Shown: in pieces, positions 12,701 to 24,700 of the stretch
Position numbering within the stretch: position 1 is the stretch's first letter
Layout of the letters: every line of letters starts with the position of its first letter
Notes under the pieces: model-generated
The model's database searches: none
The model's input: the letters and a program-made list of their open reading frames with translations, nothing else
What the model was told of the DNA's origin: nothing
Made by a program: the position numbers and the translations under genes
Assembly (NCBI GenBank): GCA_963971405.1
Contig: OZ020489.1
Location: forward strand, 25,074,290-25,138,289
DNA length: 64,000 nucleotides
Origin: Psococerastis gibbosa
Lineage: Eukaryota; Arthropoda; Insecta; Psocodea; Psocidae
Reading direction: 5' to 3'

Positions 12701-15700
12701 TTCAAAATCTGTACAAATCTGTACAAAAATGTAAATGTACACAATTGATCATAATCTTTATTGTAAATTGTACGTACATGTTCACGTAATTTAGCATTAG
12801 TATGGTAACCAATTTTCGGGACGAGTCCTGAGGCATGCATGGCGGCCAAATTATTAAATACAAGCTAACTACAACAAGTGACTCGTTCCCATACTTGGTT
12901 AAGTGGAGCTAACACTTGTTACAATGTCAATTGTGTGACATCGTGGAGCGAACCAGTTGGCTGGAAGTTCGTTTGGAAACAGTACCAATAATGTCCAAAC
13001 CCGATGGGGTCATTGACAGGACAAGGTTCAATGAGCCACACTACAAGTAGGCCTACGTCCATAAAAAGCCCATCAATAATAATAATAATAACTACAGATA
13101 GTCCTATCTAGTCCATTATATCTATGTGCGGGTCTCTGGTTGTAGAATGGTTGGACTCAGTCCCAGTAGGGCTCTATATTAGACAGGTATTGTCATCCGC
13201 CATGTTGTATCCATTATAAGTCTTGTGTATAAGCCAAGCATTGGGTGTTAACCTATTTATTTTTTGAAATTTATCGTTGTTTATTTATTTTTATTTAAAA
13301 AACGTGCTACCAAGTAGGGAAGTGTATAACAAAAAATTACTAAAACGTTATTAGTTTTTTTCAATTTTTTTCAATTTTTTACTTTTCTTACAATACTTAC
13401 CATATAGGAAATATGGGATACAACATGGCGGATGACAATACCCGGGTATATAGTGCCTTAAGTCCCAGACCACAGTGTGGGCCCATAGGACAGTGGACCT
13501 CCTGATTATAATGGATTCCGAACCACTTGGGAAACACAGTGAAGTGACACGATTAGTTCGGAGGTGACCTGGACAAGTCCTACCATGTTTCCCTACCGGC
13601 ACTGTGCACACGACCAAGTTATCTGCATCTTTGACCCTGGTCTGGTCCGCTGGATTCAACTTGGTGTGGCGGCCGGCTGTGGGTCTCTAAAGACAAAGAA
13701 ATAGTAGCTAGATCTACATTTTTTTGACAAGTATTGAGCTATTATGCTGTGTTTTAACAGGTATTCTTCGACAACCTGAGCTCGGCACAGCAAGAAGTAC
13801 GCTCGGCAGTTCGTGATGCTCTCCTATGTATGGTTGACGCCTTTAAATTGGCTATGGAAACTGGACCCAAAATTGTCGATGAGGGGCCGAAACCAATGGA
13901 AGTTGACGTTATTGAAACTACAGCTGAACCGGACCAACAAACGGTTCGTAACTAATTATATTAATTGAAGAACCAGTAGAATCCGGGCTGATGGGCCGTG
14001 ATCGAAATGAAAGCGAACTTCCAAACGTTTCGTCAACATCTGCGGTCGACTTCTTACTGGAAATACGTAGACTTCTAAGATTGTATCTTGGAGGCTCAGC
14101 AGCAACTGCAACGTTTGGAAGTTCGCTTTCCTTTCGACCACGAGCCCGGATTCTACTGGGTCTTCATTCGAATCCGGCCGTGAAAGCCTTTGCTGTTACA
14201 TAATTCTCTTAATTGTTTGAAGCTTCTTTAGGCCTGAAGCAATTTTGATCCAGCTCTTTTTAGTCTTTAGTCAATGGATCATGTTTTATTATAATGATGA
14301 ACATACTAGTGTAAATAAACAAAAAATAACAAACACTTGTTATAAAAACCCAAATTAGTAAAACCCAAATAATCGTTAAGAATTTAACTTTGTCTAAGCT
14401 AGTGTTATATACAGCTATATCAGCTAGTGTTATATAGGTCATCTTATATTATTATAATATTTTTTGTAAATTTATTCCAAGTAAAAAATTGCAGACTAAA
14501 ACTCTCCTGATTAAAATAGTTTGGTGGGAACCTACCTAATCTGTGAGCATTTACGCAATAAATATTGATGTATTTTTTTAATTCTCTTATTTAGTCAAAA
14601 AAAGCAGAAGAGAAGGTGGATGACCCAGCTACGAGGGACTTACTAATGACGTCACTTTTGGCTGCACAAATAGAAGAGCGGGAGTCTTTGTCGCGATTCG
14701 TTGCTGCCACGTATGCTGGCACTGTGTTTCCCCCAGATCACGTGGTCAGCCGTTATCTTCTGCTTCTATCCACAGGTGACAGGTAAGATGGTACCATCTG
14801 CTGATATGGCGGCAGGCTATATGATTGCACTTGCATATTAAATTTTGATCGTATTGGCCACAAGTGGATTTGGTTATGAGTACCAAAAATTATTTCTGAC
14901 TTAACGTTCGTACCTACTACTAGTATTTAAAATCATAATTCTAGGTCCCAATGAATTTCACGCGGATAATCATTTAAGTTTCGGCATCAATAATCAGTTG
15001 TTTTCGATTATATTGTAGTGTCAGCAGTGTCTCAACGCTGGGTTCCAAGTGTTTGTACGCTGGACCTCCCGGCATCGACGATGAAAAAGAAATATGTCTC
15101 AAATTGCCAGACTTCGGATGTATGGTGCACTGTATTTTTGAAAAAGCTACAGCCCGCTTGAAGAACCCCAATCAGCGATCGACTGTTGCCAATTCTACGC
15201 TACCATTCAATTTAGCAGTGGTCGAAGAGGTATACTTGAGCTATTGTTTTGTATTGGGCTCCTAGTCTTTCGTTAACTCAGGGGTTAATTGACTGCTAAG
15301 TTGAAAATTGCTTGTACGATTAATTAGCAATAAAAATTATTACATGAAATTAGTATTAAAAAAAATTCCAAAATGGGAAGTTGTAATTTTTCATGGATTT
15401 CTGAATATTTATGTAACAAACTTTTATAGCTGGGGTAGTAGCAGTTCCAAAAACAATTATTTTATATTTTAGGTTCTACACTACCTGCGCACCTGTCTAG
15501 CCAGCTCTGCCGGTATCAAGGTCACTCGCAAAACTCTTTTGGCTCATCCCTGTGACAGCTCTCCTCTGATTGGTAAATATATACAACAAGTGAATCAGTT
15601 GGATCCAACAGTAATGGAACAGTATCTGTCCCTTATTGATATGTTTCTAAATCCGACGTCGCTATTGGCTCCTATGCAGAGCTTGGAGGAAGTGATTGGC

Positions 15701-18700
15701 TGTTGCCCGGACCTGTTCTCAGCAAGATATGCCCCCAAGCTGCAACAGTTTATGGTGAGTGATTTTAATAATTCACTATCATATATATAATTATATATAT
15801 ATAATAATACCATCCATCACTCTAAAGGGCTCGGCAACTAATGTTGCTGAATATCTCAAATATGGCATGAACAGTATTCTGTACCAACGTGGAATCTACC
15901 CGGCTGAAACATTTGGGCCTACACAGCAGTATGGAATTACTATTCTAGACTCAACTGATCCGAAGATCAAAACAAAACAAAATATTGGTGTACTCTAATT
16001 TGAAATGTTAACCCACATAATCCACAAAATGCTATTTACAGTATTTCAAAATATAGGATATTATCTTGTATTTTATAGCCTTTTCTAGGTGATCGGTTTA
16101 CGAGATTTTTCCACCTAACAAATTAACTATACTAATGATTTTTTCAGAACTTATTGGGGAACTCAAGAGAAGAAGTTCGAGAATCCTCTGCATTAGTGTA
16201 CAGCTATGTTAACGTTGCGACATCTAATGAATCGCATCTGAGGAGCACGTTAACTTCACTTCTAAAGGAGGTGCAGGAAAAATCTCCGAACCAGGAGTTA
16301 CAACATGGCTGCTTGTTGGCCACCAGTTTTATGCTGGAGAGGTCAAAAATCACGGGACTAAAATTAGAGGCGTGGTCTGAATTCAAAGAAGCCGTTACCG
16401 CAATGGGTAAGCTGCTGCAACTAGTAATGTAACAAGTTTATTTATGCTGCAACTAGTAATGTAACAAGTTTGTGTGAACCTTCTCCACTCCTTCCTGTCC
16501 CTCCGTTTCTGATCATTCAGAACTTCCTCTGATTTATGTCCCATATTCTCAATCTGGTTTCTATCATGGGCGGAAAATGGGGGGTCCTGGGGGGGAGATA
16601 GCCCCCCAGCTCTGGCCCAGCCCCCCCAGCCTCCCAGCTCTGGCCTAGCCCCCCCAGCCTCCCAGTTCTGGTCTAGCCCCCCAAGCCCCCCAGGTCTGTC
16701 CCTGCCCCCTAGCATCCATTGTGACTATAAAATTTATATGTATTGTCCCATCCATTAAGCGAATAAAGTCCCAATTATTTTATAGGAAGTCGCTATGTTG
16801 GATGAATTTATGAAATAATAATAATAACTCAAGTCTTAACAAAATCTTCGTCTGTAAAATCTAGCCAATTATCTCGAAGAAATTCTCCGAGCCCCCATTG
16901 TTTAGAGTATATTCTTCGCCTTTAATATCTAACTGTTACTGCTCTAAAAACGCATCAAACCCCAATATTTCAGGGATATTTTTCAAAAAATTTCACCCGT
17001 GAGAGAACCCCGGGTCCCCCTTGTCCAGCTATTATCATCGCCAGTGAAATCTAAACGTTACTACTATCAAAATGCGTACAATCCCACTATTACAAGCCAC
17101 ATTTTAAAGACATTTCACCCGGGGGAGACTCCCGGGCCTCAGAGACGGACGCAGCGACCGGCACTGCGGCCAATTGCCAATCAGTTATATTCTTTGCGTC
17201 TAAAATCCAATTGTTACTGCACTCAAAATGCGTAAAACTCCACTATTTCAGGCATATTTTTATAAAATTTTCACCCGGGGGAGACCCCCGGGCCCCCCAT
17301 GTTTGCAATTGCATTAATTGCCTGTAAAATCTCTAAGGTACTCCTATCAAAATGCGTAAAATAAAACTATTTCAGGTCTGTTTACTCCCCCCCCCCCCTT
17401 TCAGGCCCCCTGAACCCTCTGGCTCCTTCGCAAAGGACACTAAGGTCATTAATTTTAAGCTGTATGTATGACGTTTTTCCCCCCTTCGAAACCCTATCGT
17501 TCACTGCTGTTAAAATGCGTAAAACCCCATTTTTTTTCCATTATATTTTCATATTTTTCCTCCGGGGGAGACCCCCGGCCCCCTGGATCTTGCAATATGA
17601 ATAAGCATTATTGCTGGATTATTACTGCTGTTAAAATGCGTAAAACCCCACTATTTTGCCCTTATATTTTAAATTTAATATATTATATTTATATTTGTAT
17701 TTTAAATTATGAGGATAAATAAAAAAGTGCCACTGTGCCTACAAAAGGGTACCTGGCTACATTTTCCACTTAGGCGCCCATTCCATTGACCGGCTAGGGC
17801 TATTTCCAAAAACAGTGACGTGGTAGCAGACATTCATGACTTAGGGTGCGTTTCCACCGATCTCGCATTGCAGAATGCAAATGACATTGACGGAAATTAG
17901 AATTTTTCTTTTTATAGAAATCTATTAAAATGTTAGTACTTAACATATCCCATGACGCCATTTTTTAATTTTAGTTTGTTTGTTTGTGATTTTGCTGTAT
18001 GATCATTGATCAATTTTAACTATGGCATAGAGGAAAATAAACATTTCCGTCAGTTCTGCAATGCGAGGTCCTTGGAAACGCCACCTAAGTCTTGAATGTC
18101 TGCTACCACGTCACTGTTTTTGGAAATAGCCCTAGCCGGTCAATGGAATGGGCGCCTTAACTATTTATTTTCTTCACTTTGCAGCTAAGCTCATGGAAAC
18201 GGGTGAGAGTCTAGTACAAGGAGCAGCCTGCCTGGCGTTGTCCCAAGTCGCCCGAATATCTGCATTACCCTTACCGGACACGAGTATTGAAGGCCAAGAA
18301 ACGTCCCCGAGTAAAAAGTCCTTAGTTGACTCACTGAACGCTGTCATCAAGTCGAATAAGAGCAGCCCTAAAGTTAAGGAACGTGCTATAGCCTGTTCAG
18401 GCTTTTTATGCCTCGGCGAAGAATTTCCATTCACGGAGGAGATACTACAGAACTTTCTGGCTATTTCAAAGGAGGTATGTTGAAGTGAGCGAAAAGAATG
18501 TTAAAAAATTATCTAGCGTATGAAACCGTACTAAAACGGTATCTGTGTCTATTGGAATACTGGAAGTTGTGGGATTACTTACTTCGCTTGTCCAGTAACA
18601 ATTGGCATTGTCGAAATAGTCAAATATTGTGCAGCTAAGGCTGGGTTTCCACCGACCTCTCATTGCAGAATGCACTTACGTTGACGTGGTAGCATACATT

Positions 18701-21700
18701 CAAGACTTAGGCTGGGTTTCCTTGGGCGTCATGGGACATGTTAAGTACAAGCATTTTAATAGATTTCTATAAAAAGAAAAATTCAATGTCATTCGCATTC
18801 TGCAATGAGAGGTCGGTGGAAACCCCGCCTAATACTGCCCTGTCATTAGCTTGAATAAGATCGCGAACTATGCAGGGGCTTGGTAGTTTCGGATAGACCC
18901 ACAGGTGGGCGGTGTCTTCATCAGTACCACAGTCACATTGCACATCTGCGGCTGCAAGTAGTCCCCGCTTGGCAGCGGTGGTATTGGAGAGCGCGGTTCC
19001 TCTCTGGAGGAGGATCATGGTGGGCCACATGAAAAAGTAATGTGAATAAGTTGAGTAATGCAAGGGGCAGGCATAAAAATACCCTTGCTTCTTCTTATAT
19101 GGCCATGTGGGGGCCATGTCTCGTCGGTAGCTCTAATAACCTGTCTCTAATTTCACAGATAAAAGACATCGATCTTCACTTTTCATTTGGCGAAGCTTTG
19201 ATATTTTGCATAGAAGGAACATCGTCTGTAGTTTGTCGAGACTCATGGCGAGTTAGGCTGGAAGACTACAAGAAACCCAGTCTGCCCGAGAGGAATCAAA
19301 AGCTGTTGGAATGGCTGATAAAAGAGCTGATCAAGCTGTCCGTGCAGCTCCATCCGAACATTCGGCAGGCCGTTTGTGCATACCTCCTGTCCTTGACTAA
19401 GAGATTATCGTCCGTACAAGTTGTTCGTGATGCGCGAGTAGATATTCAGGCTGTTTTTATGGAGTTTCTTTCAGAAAACAATGGTGAGTTGCTTATTCTA
19501 TCATTCGTTACTTATTGTCTGATTGAAGAAGGAGACATTATTTACTGTGAAAATTTCTGCTTGAGTGCTGCAGTAAGGGATTTCCATTTTAAAAGACAAA
19601 TACTAATGGTCTGAAACCTAAACCGGAAAGAAGTTTACATGCAACCGCATATTATACTAGTATAATTTTAGTCATACACCTATGGGTTGTAAAATTATAC
19701 AAAGAGAAGTATTAAAAATTGATAAACTTCCAAAATTTGGTTTGTTGTTTATTTCTTTTTAATCGCAATCTATCGAATGATGTGCTTTTGAGAAGTTGCC
19801 TTTAATAAAATCCACTCTTATTACAGAGCTTGTTCAGGACATGGCTTCAAAGGGACTAGCTTTGGTCTACGAGAGCAGTTCACCCGAGCAGCAAAAAACT
19901 TTAGTAGCTGGGCTATTGGACCAACTCCTCGCGGGCAAGAGATCAGTGCAGCAGGTCACTGCTGACACGAAACTCTTCGAAGAGGGTCAGCTGGGAAATA
20001 CTCCAACAGGCGGTAACCTGACAACTTACCGGGAATTGTGTAGTTTGGCGTCCGACCTGAACCAACCGGATTTGATCTACAAGTTTATGCATTTAGCGAA
20101 CCACAATGCTGTGTGGAACTCAAAGAAAGGCGCAGCTTTTGGTTTCCAGATCATTGCCTCGCAAGCTAATGAACAGTTGACGGAGTTCCTGCCGAAGGTG
20201 GTGCCCCGACTGTACAGGTAAGCCTAATTCGATTTCGATGCTTGCACTTGTGCGAGTCTTTACACGCCATGCGTTCGGAGACGTGTCGTACTCACCACGG
20301 GAAATAATAATAATAATTATTATAAATCGTCTTTATTGAACAGCTTAGTTAGGGCCAGTGGCCCTTTCTTACACTAAATAACCTACAGAGGCGACTGAAA
20401 AGGTCAATCAGATACATTCATAAAATTGTTTGTATGCGATTTACCTTTTTATTTAAAAAAAAATTAAAAATTAAAAAAAAATCCAGCCTATTTGGTAGAT
20501 GGGAGGTGAAAGCTCAACGTAAACCTTAGGCGCATACATATAGGTTGAAAACTGGTCAAATAATAATAATAATAATGATGCGTGTATTTAACCAAAAAAA
20601 AACATTACACATTTTTCTAATAACCGGTGCCACAAAGCCAAGAAAGGCCAAATGCACTAGGTGCTGAGTGAACATATTGCGCAGAAGTGTCCCTGTATAA
20701 TATATTAGACACCGATTTATAGGTACCAGTTCGACCCGACGCCGCGCATACAGCAGTCTATGGCCAACATTTGGAGGTCTCTAGTCAAGGACACAAGCAA
20801 GACAGTTGAGAAGTATCAAAAAGAAATTTTGGATGATCTTTTGGAAAATCTGACGTCTAATCAGTGGCGAGTTAGATCGGCATGTTGCGCTGCTATTTCT
20901 GATTTCTTCCGCGGAGACCGGAGTGTGTTGGTAAGCAGAATTTTGTTCTTTGGGGTTTTGGGGTTAGATGAGTCTATGGTGCCCATTCTAAAATTGATCA
21001 ATGATCATACAGTAAAATCACAAACAAACAAACAAACAAACTAAAATTAAAAAATGGCGTCATGGGATATGTTAAGTACAAACAATAGATTTCTATAAAA
21101 AGAAAAATTCTAATTTCCGTCAATGTCATTTGCATTCTGCAATGCGAGATCGTTGGAAACGCAACCTAAGTCTTGAATGTCTGCTACCACGTCACTGTTT
21201 TTGGAAATAGCCCTAGCCGGTCTATGGAATGGGCGCCTATGTCCTGTCTAATTCGTCTATCTGCACCTTTGTTAATAATTACAGAATTTCAAGCCGAAAA
21301 TGAATGAATTGTGGAGCTCCTTGTTCCGCGTAATGGATGATTTTCACGAGGGAACACGGATTGCTGCCCAAAGCACGGGCAAGTACCTTGCCAACATCTG
21401 TGTTCGCGTCTGTGATTCCGAAAGAGTGAAACCTGACCAAGAGTTTATGAACGTTTTGCTCGAGGTATTCCTCAAAGGCATTAATAACCAAGTCTCGGAA
21501 GTACGAAGTCTCAGGTACAGTACATATTTTTAATGTTTTTTTTAAAGCTTGTCTTGTTCCCCTACAATATAATTTGCTGTGGCGTAGATGGTAAAATACT
21601 CTTTGTATGCAATCGTCGGCCTCTAAACACAGGCATTAACGTTTCTGTTATCCGGAGACTTTAATTGTTTTCCTTGTCGTCACAATGGGTATTAACCTCA

Positions 21701-24700
21701 GTCGCATGGGTGTGATGTATGACTTACTTGACTTAATTAGGCGCGATCAGCCCAGGGGGACTTTTGGCCGCTCTGACGATTTCCCTCCATCTTTGCCGAT
21801 CCTCAGCAGCCGCTGTCCAATCTGCTGCCTCGACGCCAACTCGAAGGAGGTCCTCCTGGAACTGGTCCGCCCATCTTCGCCTTGGTCTTCCTCTTGGTCT
21901 TCTTCCGCGGGGGATTGCTTCCCACACGGCCTTTGGGGGTCTGTGGTCCGGCATCCGGGGCACATGTCCTATCATCATTATCTCTTTTAAAAATGTCTTC
22001 TATGTTATACCTCTCCGTCGTGTACCCTTCTTGTCGGAAGTAGTATTATAAACATAATCACTACATTGTTGTTACGCACACTAAAGAGAACGGATAAAAA
22101 CTCACTCACTTCGGGAATGGTAAAAGTTCATGGCTCAATAGACTTTGACATGACTATGTATTATGAAGGCTATCGCTTTCTTTCAGTTTGCACACAGTGT
22201 CACAACTGGTGTCTTCCGCTGGAGCCGCATTGAAGCCCAGCCTTACTCTGTTGATTCCCGCTCTACTGGAAGCCGCTGGCGAATTGGAGTCCGTCGGAAT
22301 GTCGTATTTGTCTGCACAGTTTGCTGGGTATGCTCAAGCTCAAAATCTGATAGATTCGGCACGTGCGAGCGCTACCAAATCACACTACACAACACAGACT
22401 GTTACTAAAGTGCGTTTTTCTACATTTAATTTTTAATTAATCGTCACTGTTGTCCGGTTCGCACGATCATGAGATCATTGGAGAGAATCGGGTTTCCGTC
22501 TAATATCAAAGGTTTTCTTTGAAGAAATTAAGAAATGTGATAAAAGACTCTTTAGCTTATTCATTAATTCATTAATATCAAAGGTTTTCTTTGAAGAAAT
22601 GAGGAAATCTGCAAAAGGAATCTTTAGCTTATTCATTATGAGCTTTTTGCAGGTAATAAGATAAGATAATAGTCTGCTGTTGGAGTCGTTATTTAATGTT
22701 AAAGTTTACTTTTTTTTAGTGCGTTCAGTATTTGGAATTACCAATGATGGAAACATTAGTGCCAAAAATTCTTGAGATTATGAAGAGCGTCAATTTGGGG
22801 TCCCGCGTTGCTTCAGCTCATCTCATTGTACTTTTAGCTCATCATTTTGGAAAATCAATGGAGCAGTACACTGGTATGTTTTCTTACATAATCGAGCAAT
22901 GTAATTGTATATATATTTATATATTATTATATCGTAGCAGTCATCAAAGTCATCCACCTCTTGAGCACGATGTTACAGTAGATTCAAATGCTATAGCTAT
23001 ACAATTTAAGTAATTTGCTTTTAACGAGCGATAAATTGTAATGGTGGGGACGAAACCATAGCTATAACTACAATAATAATATTTTTTTAAAACAATAATA
23101 ATAATCGATGCTTCTGTGGCATTGTCATTTTATGTACATTTATTTCCAGGTAAATTCCTTGCTGGTCTGGTGAACGGTCTTCTCGACAGAAACACTACAT
23201 TAAGAAAAACGTATGCTTCTACAATTGGGCAAATTCTACACACAGCCAGAACATCTAGTGTAGAGCGGCTCATGACTAAATTGAACACGTGGTACTTTGA
23301 AAAAGAAGATGGTAATGTCCGAGGTGCCCTGGGAGCGACTCTGCAGGCTGCTGCACAGTACAACAGCGAACTTTTGAAGGAGCAGTTCCCTATTGTCATC
23401 CCTTTAGTGTTCTTCGCTATGCATGACCAGAAAACGGAAGGTGTGATTTTAATGCAATTGTTACATATGATAGTAGGCCGGCCGCCATACCAAGTTGAAT
23501 CCAGCGGACCAGAGCAGGTTCAAAGCTGTAGATAACTTGGTCGTGTGCACAGTGCCGGTAAGGAAACATGGTAGGACTTGTCTGGGTCACCTCCTAACTA
23601 ATCGTGTGACTTCACTGTGTTTCCCAAGTGGTTCGGAATCCACTACAATCAGGAGGTCACTGTCCTATGGGCCCACACCGTGGCCTGGGACTGTGTCCAA
23701 CTATACCACTACATATGATAGTATTCACAAATGTTTTCGCAGTGTGGGATGGTCCCACATTAATCTAGCTTTGAAACGCGGCTATGGGGAAGATAGCTAT
23801 CCTATAGATTGCAGCACTGGGTTAATTGAAGAGTGGGCCGAAAAGCCCAAAATTCGCCCATATGGAAAATAAAGACAATTTTCTTTTTTTTCTTTCATTC
23901 ACTTCTTGGGGCAGCCAATGGTCTTCTAGCATGAAATTGTTGAATTTCCTGCATTACGAGAATAGGGACATTCGACGTTATTATTTATGAAATGAAATGA
24001 AAAAAACGACTTTATTGCGAACAAAAGGCGAACAATAAGACTATAAAGTCTTGTTTTCATGCTAACCTTATTTAAATTATTTAAATTTTTCAGAGACAAA
24101 AAGCCAAGTAGAGATGTGGGAGGAGGTTTGGAATGAAATAACTCCAGGTACAGAGGCTGGGATTCAACAGCATATAAAAGAAATCACCGCACTGATGGAG
24201 AACGCTTTAGCGTCTCCCAGCTGGAATATGAAAGCACAGGTAAACAATAGGCTGGTGGAATATAATAGCACATAATGGCAGTAGTAGCTATGAAATAAAC
24301 AAAACAACTGGGTCCGACTAACAGCTATAATGTTTTATGTGTTAAATGCATTAAAACCAATAATTTCAGTAATGTTTATCTTGGTTCTTTTAGGCTGGTC
24401 GATGCATATCTACTGCTGCAATTCGTTTGGATCACGGATTAACTGATGAGTATAGGAGTAAGCTAGTGACACATCTTCTCAAGGCTCTAGATGGGCGAAC
24501 TTTCAGGGGCAAAGAAGAACTCGTCAGTGCGTTGTCTAATTTAATCAAACATTCTTCTCCTGCATTTAGGTACAGTATTATATTTGGTCAAATATACAAT
24601 TTAGATTATGTCAATATTGTTTCAATTTAAACTAAATAATTATTCTTACAAGAAACTGGAACTTTTCATCAGCTATTGGTTTCTATAAATAGCAAATTTA

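Noticed and set aside
16395-16715. 106-codon minus-strand frame rich in Gly and Trp
   Set aside because: Produced by the C-rich minisatellite at 16567-16712.
16935-17690. Regular repeats considered as a CRISPR-like array
   Set aside because: Animal genome, unit length 120-160 bp, units diverged along their whole length, no unique spacers.
23495-23872. 125-codon plus-strand frame in ECM29 intron 21
   Set aside because: Lies mostly within retroposon J, a related short frame appears in another J copy, and it matches no known protein.
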